From contig NZ_JBFAAI010000031.1 in assembly GCF_040639655.1 (NCBI RefSeq), forward strand, positions 1-64,000: a stretch of 64,000 nucleotides of DNA, given 5' to 3'. This document shows, in pieces, positions 15,129-23,705 of this stretch (within the stretch, counting starts at the first letter, position 1; each line of letters begins with the position of its first letter). Source of the stretch: Actinoplanes sp040639655 (GTDB taxonomy: Bacteria; Actinomycetota; Actinomycetes; Mycobacteriales; Micromonosporaceae). The position numbers were made by a program, and so were the translations under genes. The notes below the pieces were generated by a model. It was not told the origin of the DNA. It saw only the letters and a list, made by a program, of their open reading frames with translations, and did no database searches.

Positions 15129-15140
15129 AATTCTAGAACT
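15129..15140. promoter_or_regulatory. TTCTAGAA-type operator overlapping a TAGAAT -10-like box
   Basis: An imperfect palindrome centred on TTCTAGAA in the divergent region between the GNAT gene (left) and the LysE operon (right). Read leftward it contains TAGAAT, a plausible -10 element for the GNAT gene, so bound regulator would occlude RNA polymerase. One site here could serve both directions. Confidence 0.5.
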
Positions 15141-15331
15141 CTCGTCTTCCGTCGCGGTGACGCGCTGTGCCATATTGGACCGCGCCGACCGTCGGCACCG
15201 GAGGGCAGCGGCATCGCGGGAGCATCACCGGGCCGCGCGACAGACCGCGCCCCGCTCCGCCCGCACCGTCCCTCGCCGTACCGCCGGCTGTCCCGCCGGC
15301 CCCGGCAAAGACCGTACAAGGGAGCTGTTCG

Positions 15332-15961
15332 ATGAGCCTTGCCCTCCAGATGGCGTCCTATGCGGCGGTGGTGACGCTTGGTGCCGCCTCCCCGGGGCCC
15401 GATTTCGCGGTGGTCACCCGCTACGCGGCCCTCTCCGGCCGGATTCCCGGCGTGGCCGCCGCAGCCGGCGTCGCGACCGGCATGGCGGTCAACACCGCCC
15501 TGGCGATCGCCGGTGTCGGCGCGCTCGTCGCCGCCTCCCAGACCCTCTACACCGCGGTCAAACTGATCGGCGCGGCCTACCTGGTCTATCTGGCGATCAG
15601 GATCCTGCTCTCGCTGCGTCAGCGCGGCAGCGACGAGACCGCCCCCGCCGACGAGGTACTGGATCGCAGGGGTCTCTGGACGGCGTACCGGCACGGACTG
15701 TTCGCGAACTTCCTCAACCCCAAGGTCGTCGTCTTCCTGGTGACCCTGATGCCGCAGTTCCTGCCGCAGCGCCCGACACTCACCGAGCAGATCCTGTTCG
15801 GCGTGATCAGCGTCGTCGCGGTGCTGAACTGGTTCTCGATCGTCGCGGTCACGGTCGGCACCTTCCGGCGGGCCTTCCGCCGGCGCAAGGTACGCAACAT
15901 CCTCAACGGCGTGACCGGCGGGGTACTGCTCCTCGTCGCGGCCAGGATCGCGCTGAGCTGA
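15332..15961 (+). CDS. LysE/RhtB-family exporter
   Basis: A 209-residue inner-membrane protein with about six hydrophobic helices and the LysE signature near the N terminus (GAASPGPDFAVVTRYAALSG) plus NFLNPKVVVFLVTLMPQF. The family exports amino acids and derivatives such as lysine, threonine and homoserine lactone. The start at 15332 follows AAGGGAG; the frame is open further upstream (GTG 15167) without support. It is first of three rightward genes divergent from the BMC set, so export of the pathway product or of excess tryptophan or kynurenine is likely. Confidence 0.9.
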   Translation: MSLALQMASYAAVVTLGAASPGPDFAVVTRYAALSGRIPGVAAAAGVATGMAVNTALAIAGVGALVAASQTLYTAVKLIGAAYLVYLAIRILLSLRQRGSDETAPADEVLDRRGLWTAYRHGLFANFLNPKVVVFLVTLMPQFLPQRPTLTEQILFGVISVVAVLNWFSIVAVTVGTFRRAFRRRKVRNILNGVTGGVLLLVAARIALS

Positions 15962-15965
15962 TCGC

Positions 15966-17264
15966 GTGCGCTTCGACATCTTCTGCAGCCTGGCTCAGAC
16001 CCCCCGCCCCGGCGGCGGGCTTCCCGGCCATGCCTCGCTGCTCCAGGAGTTCCTCGACCAGGCGACCGTCGCCGACGACCTCGGCTACGGCTGCCTGTGG
16101 GTGGCCGAGTCGCATTTCAGCACCCGTACCCAGCGCGGCAACGCCGAGCCCGCGGTGCCGCACTGGACCGGTGAGATCGGGCTCAACACCGACACGCTGC
16201 AACTGGCCACGCGCGTGTTCGCCCGTACCCGGAGGATCGACGTCGGGTCCGCGATCATGAACATCGTCGCCTGCGGTGGCCCGTTGCCCGCGGCCGAACG
16301 GGTAGCGGCGGCGCTGGCCTGGCACGGGCTCGACCCCGCCGAGAGCCGACGGCTGCGGGTGGGTTTCGCCGGCGGCCGTTTCGACTTCATCAACCGCGCC
16401 ACCGGCATCGTTCCCCGCACCGGCTGGGAAGCCCAGGCGTGGCGACAGGTACGCGGCGCGATCACCGCGGAGGCCGCCGAAATCTTCGTCCGGCTGCTCA
16501 GCGGCGAGGAACTGGCCAGCACCGATGTGACACCGCCCGGGCTGACGCCGCAGATGTTCCCCGACCGTGAGACGTACGACCGGACGGCGCTGGCGGCCGG
16601 CGCCACGGGTGACCGGATCCCGCTGCCGCCTCGCTGGACCTTCGAGCGGACCCGGGTGCTGCCCGACTTCCGTCCCGACCTGTTACGGCTGGTCGGCGGC
16701 ACGCACGACCCGGCGCTGCAGATCCACCTCAACGGGTACGCACCGGTGCAGTTGTTCAATCTCAGCATCACCGCCCCCGCCGCGATCGAGGCGACCCACC
16801 AGCGGATGGCCACCGCGTTCCACCCGGCCGGCGGTCCCTGGCAGCGGCACTACATGCCCCGTACCGTGTTCGTCTTCCTGGACGCGACGCCGGGCCGCAC
16901 CGTGGAGGAGCGCCGGAACGGGGCCCGGGAGCGGGCCGAGGCTACGCTCGCGGCGTACTGGCGGGCCATGGACGGAACCGTGGACCCGGCCAAGGTGGCC
17001 GGATCGGCCGACAACTCGCTGGTGGGAGCGCCGGCGGACATCGCCGCCCAGATCGCCGACCGGTTCCATCCGCAGGACCGGGTGATGCTGTGGTTCGACT
17101 TCTTCGCCACCGACGGCGACGCGGTGATCACCGCCATGACCGACTTCCGCAACCAGGTGGTCCCGCTCCTGCACGACCTGGGCATCCCGGTCGACATCGC
17201 CCCGGCCGACATCGCCCCGGCCGGCGCCGGCCGGGCCGGCCTCGCCATCGCCGCCACGCGCTGA
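15966..17264 (+). CDS. LLM-class flavin-dependent oxidoreductase
   Basis: A 432-residue luciferase-like TIM-barrel protein starting at GTG four bases after the LysE stop. MRFDIFCSLAQ, the LGYGCLWVAESHF segment, RIDVGSAIMNIVACGGPLPAAERVAA and the late GAPADIAAQIADRF are typical of F420- or FMNH2-dependent LLM oxygenases found in natural-product clusters. It is longer than the usual 330-360 residues, with an insert near 190-260 and a repetitive Ala/Pro tail (DIAPADIAPAGAGR). It probably oxygenates the same tryptophan-derived scaffold handled by the PrnB-like protein that follows. Confidence 0.82.
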   Translation: MRFDIFCSLAQTPRPGGGLPGHASLLQEFLDQATVADDLGYGCLWVAESHFSTRTQRGNAEPAVPHWTGEIGLNTDTLQLATRVFARTRRIDVGSAIMNIVACGGPLPAAERVAAALAWHGLDPAESRRLRVGFAGGRFDFINRATGIVPRTGWEAQAWRQVRGAITAEAAEIFVRLLSGEELASTDVTPPGLTPQMFPDRETYDRTALAAGATGDRIPLPPRWTFERTRVLPDFRPDLLRLVGGTHDPALQIHLNGYAPVQLFNLSITAPAAIEATHQRMATAFHPAGGPWQRHYMPRTVFVFLDATPGRTVEERRNGARERAEATLAAYWRAMDGTVDPAKVAGSADNSLVGAPADIAAQIADRFHPQDRVMLWFDFFATDGDAVITAMTDFRNQVVPLLHDLGIPVDIAPADIAPAGAGRAGLAIAATR

Positions 17265-17334
17265 GCAGCGGTCATCCGTCCGGACCCGGCCGCCGGCCGC
17301 AATTCCACCTTTCTGACCGAGATCGGAGCCACCC

Positions 17335-18459
17335 ATGCATCCCAGTCCCACCATCGACTACGAGCGCCCAGCGCTCACCGCCGAGGTGCAGGCGGCCGAT
17401 CCGTTGCACGCCGACCCGGTGATCGCGACGGTGCCCGCGCTGAACAACAAGGGCGACGTCGCCGGGCTGATCGCGGCCATGCGGGCCATCGCGCCCATGG
17501 CCGGCACGGTGGCCGGCTGGGGCCCCGTCGAGTGTCTCGCCGCCATGCGGGACCTCGGGCTGATCATCGGATCCGTCAAGCGGCACGGCCCGGAGCCGTT
17601 GAACCTGGCACCCGAGCTGGTCCCGGTCCTGCAGCTGCTCGGCGAGCGCACCGACATGGTCCCGCGGGACACGATCCTGCACTACACCGTCTGGAACCCG
17701 GCCGGGCCGCGGCAGCGGATGTACACCGACGACCAGCAGGAAGGCCACCTCCAGGAATCAGTCCGGATCGTCTTCCCGGACCTGCAGAAGGCGCTGGGCC
17801 GGCTGGAAGGGCTGAGTGACCTGGCGCCGGCCGACGCGCTGTTCGCCGTCCATCTCGGCGAGGTGGCCGAGCTGCTCCAGCCGACCGTCGAGTCGATGGC
17901 CCTGGTCTCCCGCCACGTCACCCCGGCCTTCTTCGCCCACGGGCTCCGGCCGTACCTCGAAGCGGCCCGCATCGACGGCGTCGACTACTTCGGGCCCGCT
18001 GCGGCGCAGTTGCCGATGTGGCTGGTCGACAAGGCACTCTGGGCCAACGACCACAACGACACCGAGTACGAGGAGTTCCTGCTGAACCTTGTTCCGTACA
18101 GCCTGCCGCGGTGGCGGCGGATGCACGCGAACCTGGCCGGCGGCCCCTCCCTCGCGGGCCGGGTGGTCGCGGCGTTCGGCCCGGATCCGGAGAGGGCCCC
18201 CATCGCCGTCCGCAACAGCGCCGCCGCGCTGGTCCGGGCCCTGCGGGTGGTGGTGATGTTCCGGGGCCGGCACCTCGGTATCGCACGGCAGGTGTACGAG
18301 CTGGACGACACCTACACCGAGGGCAGCGGCGGCGGAAGTGTCGACCTGCTGCGCCAGATCCTCAATCTGACCAAGGAGAATGCTCGCCTGAGCGGGCGCC
18401 CCACCGAGCCCGGATCAGCCACCCGCCCGCCGGCGCAGCGCAGCGCCGGACAGGGCTGA
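17335..18459 (+). CDS. PrnB-like haem protein (monodechloroaminopyrrolnitrin synthase family)
   Basis: A 374-residue protein that matches PrnB closely in layout: DPLHADPVIATVPALNNKGDV, GWGPVECLAAMRDLGLIIGS, VKRHGPEP, ILHYTVWNP, HLQESVRI and YFGPAAAQLPMWLVDKALW. PrnB belongs to the indoleamine/tryptophan dioxygenase superfamily and rearranges (7-chloro)tryptophan to an aminophenyl-pyrrole in pyrrolnitrin biosynthesis. His313 in FRGRHLG falls where PrnB has its proximal haem ligand. No PrnA-type halogenase is in the window, so the substrate may be plain tryptophan or a modified one. It completes the exporter-oxygenase-PrnB operon and is the strongest sign that the locus makes a tryptophan-derived metabolite. 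Confidence 0.86.
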   Translation: MHPSPTIDYERPALTAEVQAADPLHADPVIATVPALNNKGDVAGLIAAMRAIAPMAGTVAGWGPVECLAAMRDLGLIIGSVKRHGPEPLNLAPELVPVLQLLGERTDMVPRDTILHYTVWNPAGPRQRMYTDDQQEGHLQESVRIVFPDLQKALGRLEGLSDLAPADALFAVHLGEVAELLQPTVESMALVSRHVTPAFFAHGLRPYLEAARIDGVDYFGPAAAQLPMWLVDKALWANDHNDTEYEEFLLNLVPYSLPRWRRMHANLAGGPSLAGRVVAAFGPDPERAPIAVRNSAAALVRALRVVVMFRGRHLGIARQVYELDDTYTEGSGGGSVDLLRQILNLTKENARLSGRPTEPGSATRPPAQRSAGQG

Positions 18460-18461
18460 CC

Positions 18462-18974
18462 TCACCGCGGGAAGCCTCGCCCCCGTAGCAGCCTGCGATA
18501 GCGGCCGACCGGCAGTCCGCGCCAGATGTCGCGACCAGTGTCCGGACGGAAGCCGAGGTAGTGGTAGAACCCGCGAGCTTTTATGTTCTGGTCAGCTACC
18601 CACAAGACGCACTCGGTGTTTCCGGCGTCGGCGAGACCGGTCAAGGCGTCCTCGACGAGAAGCCGGCCAATGCCCAACCCTTGGGCCGATGGCAAGAGGT
18701 ATATGGCATCGAGTTCGCCGACGCCGTCCGCTTCCCCGGAAGCCGAACCGCTGAAGGCGTAGCCGACCGTCGTACCGTCGTACTCGGCCAATCGCAGCCG
18801 GTGCGTCGCATCGACAGCGGCCTGGGCCCAGTTCTCGCTGGTGCGGTCGAGATCAAGACCCTCGACCATGGCCGGGTTCAGCTGACCGTACGTTGCACGC
18901 CAGGAGGCGAGTTGAATGCGGGCGATCACGCCTGCATCGGCAATCTCGGCGGGGCGCAGCATGACCTCGGGCAC
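18462..18974 (-). CDS. GNAT-family N-acetyltransferase
   Basis: A 170-residue GNAT protein: VMLRPAEIADAGVIARIQLASWRATY at the N terminus, the acetyl-CoA loop YLLPSAQGLGIGRLLVEDAL and the closing VADQNIKARGFYHYLGFRPD. It starts at GTG 18974; ATG 18962 is an alternative. It converges on the PrnB-like gene with 2 bases between the stops and is probably outside the BMC locus. Confidence 0.88.
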   Translation of the reverse strand: MPEVMLRPAEIADAGVIARIQLASWRATYGQLNPAMVEGLDLDRTSENWAQAAVDATHRLRLAEYDGTTVGYAFSGSASGEADGVGELDAIYLLPSAQGLGIGRLLVEDALTGLADAGNTECVLWVADQNIKARGFYHYLGFRPDTGRDIWRGLPVGRYRRLLRGRGFPR

Positions 18975-19133
18975 CGCGCCAGGCTACCGAAGCCGGGGCG
19001 ACAAGGCGGGCTCGAGCCAGGCGCACGAGTGCAGAGGCGTTGTTCAGTTTCGAAAAGCTGAACGGCTCATGAGCGCTACCGTTCCCGGTTCGGCCACGAC
19101 GAGAATTCGTCGCTGCTGACAGTCCGTGATGAA

Positions 19134-19610
19134 TCAGGCGGCGATCTCATGCTTGAGCAGGCGGACTTGCTCCTCGTCGTCGCACAGCAGCAACACCTTC
19201 AAGCCAGCCGGCGCATCGCCGAGGTACGACGCCCAGTGCCGGACCGCTCGAGACAGGATCTGAAAGAGGATCCGCCGATCCCCGAGATTGCCCGACAGGA
19301 GCTGCGACACGTTCTCGACCAGGATCAGATACCCGTCTGCCGCGAGCCAGCTGAGGTCGCGCAGGCAATCGGAGAGCGCGTCCCAGTTCCCACCAAAATA
19401 GGCCGGGAAGAGCAGCGAGTCGGAGAACTCGTAGAAAGCATGGTCAGGGTCGGCCATCTTCATGCCGTCGAGGCGAGCCACCCAGAGCCGACCCGACACC
19501 GGCAGTATCGACCCGACCTCCACCAGCGCATTCCGCGAGCAGACCTCCAGGCCCTTCGGAAAGCCACCCCACCAGCTTTCCCTTGGGCCCTCACCGCCAC
19601 TGCTGTCCAT
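19134..19610 (-). CDS. Barstar-like protein (barnase inhibitor family)
   Basis: A 158-residue protein with the barstar core in its second half: a short LDG strand, FSDSLLFPAYFGGNWDALSDCLRDLSW, then LILVENVSQL. Barstar proteins bind and block barnase-type ribonucleases. The N-terminal about 45 residues are an extra segment. No barnase gene is recognised nearby, so it may protect against an RNase encoded elsewhere or delivered by other bacteria. Confidence 0.85.
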   Translation of the reverse strand: MDSSGGEGPRESWWGGFPKGLEVCSRNALVEVGSILPVSGRLWVARLDGMKMADPDHAFYEFSDSLLFPAYFGGNWDALSDCLRDLSWLAADGYLILVENVSQLLSGNLGDRRILFQILSRAVRHWASYLGDAPAGLKVLLLCDDEEQVRLLKHEIAA

Positions 19611-19857
19611 GGACGTCAGTCTTCAGGAGCACATCACCGATGCGACAGCTGCTCCCTTGCAGGACGCACTGATCCGCGATTAGCCGCGTCCTTACCCCGA
19701 CTTGACTTGGCGTCGACTCATGAGATTGCGTCTTGAAGGCCGGTCCCGTCGCGGTGCTCGGCGGGCATGCCGCCGAGCCGGGCTTGCTGTGGCAGAGTTG
19801 CCCGGCCCGACTCGGCGGCGTCAGCCGTTCACGCCTCTTGCGGTCGGTTGACCGCGA

Positions 19858-20292
19858 TCAGGCGGCCGCGGGGGTGAAGGCGTCGCAGGACGTGCCGCGC
19901 TCGGCCTTCTTGACGGTTGTGCCCTTGCACAGCCGAACCTCGGGCTGGAAACCACCGAACAGCAGGTTCGAGGTGGTGGTGAAGTTGGTCTTGCCCTTGC
20001 CACAGAACTTGCCGAAGGTGCGCCATTCGATGCCGTCCGCGGGGCCGTTGTAGGCCACCTGCACGACGCCGCACTGCTTGGCGGAGTTCACCGCCAGCGT
20101 GCCCGTGATACGAATCGGCGCGACCGGCTGCTCCGGGATGCTCATCATGCGGTCGTAAGTGCCGTAGGCGGAAACGCTGCCGGTGGCAAGATCGAAGGTG
20201 TTGTCGGCAGCGGCGGCGGGACCAGCAGTAACGCCAATGGCGAAGCCCGCCATTGCGACGATGCCGAAAGTGCGTGCCACAAGAGATTTCAT
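19858..20292 (-). CDS. Small secreted protein of unknown function
   Basis: A 144-residue protein with a clear Sec signal peptide (MKSLVARTFGIVAMAGFAIG..., cleavage near AAAADN). The mature part is beta-rich with four cysteines that could form two disulfides (KQCGVVQ, KFCGKG, RLCKGT, TSCDAF). The ATG at 20292 follows a GAAGGACC ribosome site; the longer frame upstream is non-coding. No family recognised. It resembles other small exported actinobacterial proteins of the DUF4360 neighbourhood only in general features. Confidence 0.75.
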   Translation of the reverse strand: MKSLVARTFGIVAMAGFAIGVTAGPAAAADNTFDLATGSVSAYGTYDRMMSIPEQPVAPIRITGTLAVNSAKQCGVVQVAYNGPADGIEWRTFGKFCGKGKTNFTTTSNLLFGGFQPEVRLCKGTTVKKAERGTSCDAFTPAAA

Positions 20293-21036
20293 GTCGGTCC
20301 TTCGGGTAATCCCCGCCGATCGGGCGGAGAGCGGATGATGCGACTCACCGCCGACGGAACGCTGTGAGATATGACTTAGGGCAAGGTCTTCACCAATTGC
20401 CCACCACGGCGCTCGCAGTGGGTTGTGCCCACTTGACGGTGCGTGATGATGAAAAGCCATTGCTTTCGTACGGTCAAGTTCAAGCCAGGCGCAACGGGGG
20501 GAGTTTTTGATTGGCTCTGAGTCGGAGCCCAGCTCAGGGGCAGGATGCGGCCGAAAGAGTCGCACAGCGTGTGAGATCATTCACCTTCCATTGCCTCGGT
20601 GGCGGCAAGTCGCCGTGTGGCCCCATTCTTGAAGGCCTTACATTCGTAATAATTTGGCCAAACTTAAAGACTCCTGGCGTTGCCGAGTGGGCGCTCAGGA
20701 ACGAGCGTTTCGCTGTCGCTTGAAACGCCGCGCGCCATCCTTGGTCCTTTACTGCATCGAACGGGGGCATGGCAAGCAGACCATCCACAGACTCATTGAT
20801 GACTCGGAGGGCGGGAAGCGAGCGAATCCGTGTCGTCAGGGTTCGAGGGCGCCGGCTGTACCACCGACCTGAGCGCGAGCAACGCGGAGCCGATGCGACA
20901 GGCGCTCGGCCCGTACGTTGCGGCAGGCACCCACCCGGGGCCGGACGGCCAACACGTGGCAAGCCCGAGTCACGGCCTCGTACTCGTCATTGGCCCGAGT
21001 CTCTTGCGCGAATGGGCCTGCGGCGGTGGTCGCCTG
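20293..21036. other. Intergenic stretch without a recognisable gene
   Basis: Open frames here have weak codon bias and no family motifs. I see no tRNA, repeat or clear operator. Confidence 0.5.
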
Positions 21037-21675
21037 TCAGCACTTCTTCCAGGCGACGTGGTAGACGGTGTCGAGGTTGCCGTCGGTGGAATCCATGGTG
21101 AGGAAGCTGGTGGTCTTCTTCTTGTCGGACCAGCCCGCGTTGACGCGCAGTTCGGTGTTGACGTTGAGGTAGCGCTGCTCCCCGCATGGCAGGAACGACA
21201 CCGAGGTGATGCCGATGGTGTCGGTGCGCTGCCAGTCACCGTCGGCCGGCCCGGTGAAGTTGTGACGCGACCGGTGAGTATGCCCCTCGCCCTGGAAGTA
21301 GTAGAACGACGACTGGGTCGCCGACGCTCCCTTCTCCAAGCGGGCGAAGCCGCGGTAGTCGGTACGAGCGATGGCGTAGGTGAAACCCTGTGGGACGTCG
21401 ACGTTCAGGGCGAGCTGGCAGTTCTTACGGAAGTCGAGTGGTTTGGCTCCCACACCGACCTGGGCGGTGAATTCGCTGTAAGTGACGGTGAAGGCCTTGT
21501 TGTCCGGCGACACGGTTACGTCTGCGGTGCCGAGTGGACAGCCCGAGCCATTGGCGGCGACAACGTCGATGACCATCTTGTCGACCGGCAGCGGCGCGGG
21601 GGCCGCGGCTGCCGGCACGACGGTCGCGCCCAAGGAGGCGAACAGGGTGGTTGCGGTAAGGACGGCGTTACGCAT
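21037..21675 (-). CDS. DUF4360-family secreted protein
   Basis: A 212-residue exported protein: signal peptide of about 24 residues, then VIDVVAANGSGCPLGTADV, TVTYSEFTAQVG, DFRKNCQLAL, IARTDYRGFARL and LNVNTELRV, which are the DUF4360 signature. The family is widespread in actinobacteria and fungi and has no established function. Cysteine pairs (SGCP/KNC and PCGE/KKC) suggest disulfides. It stands alone. Confidence 0.88.
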   Translation of the reverse strand: MRNAVLTATTLFASLGATVVPAAAAPAPLPVDKMVIDVVAANGSGCPLGTADVTVSPDNKAFTVTYSEFTAQVGVGAKPLDFRKNCQLALNVDVPQGFTYAIARTDYRGFARLEKGASATQSSFYYFQGEGHTHRSRHNFTGPADGDWQRTDTIGITSVSFLPCGEQRYLNVNTELRVNAGWSDKKKTTSFLTMDSTDGNLDTVYHVAWKKC

Positions 21676-22011
21676 GGCGGCCTCATTTTCGAGATGGGTG
21701 CGAGTCGGTCTTGGATCCGAGCCGGATCGACCTGTCGACGTAACGTACGTTTCGTCGCTTTAGTCCGCAATGACGCCGCGCCCCACGCTGATCACGTACA
21801 GGTGACTTATGAATGCTTTGCGGCCGAGCGGTTGATCGACGGTGGGCCGGTTGGCTCCACGACTCCACCGGACAGCCGATCAGTCCATAGTGGCGCCTTG
21901 GGAGTTGGCGAGATAATCGCGCGCTGGCCCGGTGGCGATTCACGGACGAGAGCGTGGCGTTGCCGGCAGTGATGGCTGGCGTTGGCACTGTGGCCGGACG
22001 GGGAGGAAAGC

Positions 22012-22743
22012 GTGGCCAACGTCGTCGTGCGGCGCCCCGTGCATCGAGCCGCAGCGGTCGTAGTGGCGGGGGCGGTTCTCGGCCTGCTGGCGTTCGCGGC
22101 CGATGCCGTCGACGGCTCGGCTCGACCGGTCATGGTCGCTTTGGTCAGCAGCGGCCTCGCCTGGGGCTCGGCGGCATTGCTGGCCGGACGTACGGCCCCG
22201 GACCGCCGCAGTGCGGTGACGGGTGCGACCGCGCTGCTGGTGTCGGCCACTCTCGTCTACTACTTCCTCATTCTCGTGGCCAGCCGTCGCTGGAGCGGCG
22301 GCTACCTGGTGAACGGGTCATCGTCGGATCGGTACGGATTGCGTTCGCTGGCGGTTATGACCATGGCCTGGCTGCTGGTCTCGATGGTCGCGGGCCCGTC
22401 ACTCGCCCTGTTAGGCCAGATGACGCGCACCGCGCGGCGGCAGAGTGCCGCGCTGGCCGCCGGCGCCGCCTACGGGCTGCTGTCTGGTCAAGGCTGGCAG
22501 GAGGTCGGCGCGGCTCCGCCTTGCGCCCTGCTGGTGGCAGCCATCAACGGGGAAGTCGAACCCGGCTTCCTCACAGCAAAGCTGATCCAAGTAATTCTGC
22601 CGCTCGCCATCCCCGTCTGGCTGGGGCACGTCCAACGCCTGTGGCGTGCCTGGCCAACACTGCTCATCGCAATGATCTTGACCGCGGCGCTGAGCGCCCT
22701 GCTCTGGGAACTACTCTGGGTCGCCGCGAACCGGTTGGGCTGA
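22012..22743 (+). CDS. Multi-pass membrane protein of unknown function (DUF6518-like)
   Basis: A 243-residue protein with about six to seven hydrophobic helices. GTG at 22012 is preferred because GGGAGGAAAG lies directly upstream. The ALAAGAAYGLLSGQGWQEV segment followed by an EPGFLTAKLIQVILPLAIP helix resembles small uncharacterised actinobacterial membrane proteins; I cannot name a function. A degraded copy of its last about 50 bases is found at 28204-28256. Confidence 0.7.
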   Translation: MANVVVRRPVHRAAAVVVAGAVLGLLAFAADAVDGSARPVMVALVSSGLAWGSAALLAGRTAPDRRSAVTGATALLVSATLVYYFLILVASRRWSGGYLVNGSSSDRYGLRSLAVMTMAWLLVSMVAGPSLALLGQMTRTARRQSAALAAGAAYGLLSGQGWQEVGAAPPCALLVAAINGEVEPGFLTAKLIQVILPLAIPVWLGHVQRLWRAWPTLLIAMILTAALSALLWELLWVAANRLG

Positions 22744-23249
22744 ATACCCGCCCCTTGCGCTATGGACGTCACTGCGGCCAACGCCCGACATCATCCGGTC
22801 ATGCCGACGAGAGCGCGACCCTCAATCGTCGGCGTTCGTGGTCTTAATAGCACGGGACATATCCGATAGCACGGCTGACATCGGCATGCCGGTGCTCCGC
22901 GAAAGGGCAAACGTTAGGCCCGCAGCGAGCTGCGTAAGTCCGATGACGAGATGCTCCACCGCCGCGGGATTTTGCGCAGTGAGGTTTTGGAGGTGTTGCC
23001 CGTGCTCGTCCAGAGTGGGCCCTTCTAGTCACGCGTCAACGATGGCGACAGCGCCGTCGATGCCTGCCTCCATGGGGTCCACGCCACCAATACAAGTGAC
23101 GTCCTCGAGGCTGACCGCCAGATCGATCTCATTGAACCCAGGGCCGACGACACCCACCTCTGGCTGGCGGTCAGCGCGCCACGGACCGTGCCGCTCTGGC
23201 GCCTTGGGTCACAGCGCTATGGGCCGAACAGAGCTGGCATCCTGACGCG
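22744..23249. other. Low-coding stretch, possible gene remnants
   Basis: There are no intact genes. A rightward frame around 23036-23240 has some protein-like composition (VSAPRTVPLWRLGSQRYG) but no start, ribosome site or family match, so it could be a decayed fragment. Confidence 0.35.
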
Positions 23250-23561
23250 ATGCGCAGGCTTACGGAAGACGAGTTCAAAGCCACCGCCACGTCGGAGAAG
23301 GAACGTGTCGGCTTGGACGAAGAACCGCCGTTCGACTTCTGGGAGTACTTCGAGCTAGTTCCTCCGGAGGACTTCGGCGAACATGACTTCTCGGAGGGGC
23401 GGGTGTCCTACGCCTGGAACATGCGCGGGACGGTCTACCAGCACGTCCTGGTGGAATGCGAGACGCCCAACGTTTACCTGGTCCTGGTGCTCGATGTGCC
23501 TGGTCGCTCGGTTGTCGGCCATCACCTGTTGAACCTGAACCGGATTTACGGCTTGACGTGA
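23250..23561 (+). CDS. Small acidic hypothetical protein
   Basis: A 103-residue acidic protein rich in Glu, Asp and aromatic residues (PPFDFWEYFELVPPEDFGEHDF). The composition is like small cytoplasmic immunity or adaptor proteins, but no family is recognised. Ribosome site is weak. Codon bias is consistent with a real gene. Confidence 0.55.
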   Translation: MRRLTEDEFKATATSEKERVGLDEEPPFDFWEYFELVPPEDFGEHDFSEGRVSYAWNMRGTVYQHVLVECETPNVYLVLVLDVPGRSVVGHHLLNLNRIYGLT

Positions 23562-23705
23562 GCAAGGCGCGAATCACTCACGGATCGGCCCCAGGGCGAC
23601 CAGGCGAGTGGTCGACATCCTCTCGTGGCCGAGATGAGTGAGTTCAAGCTGTCACCTCAGTCCTCGGCTGTGGTGGTTCTTTGGTAGATTCCGCGCTGTT
23701 CGCTG

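Noticed and set aside
15167..15331. An upstream GTG start for the LysE exporter
   Set aside because: It would add about 55 Pro/Arg-rich residues before the first helix; the ATG at 15332 has a good ribosome site and fits the family start.
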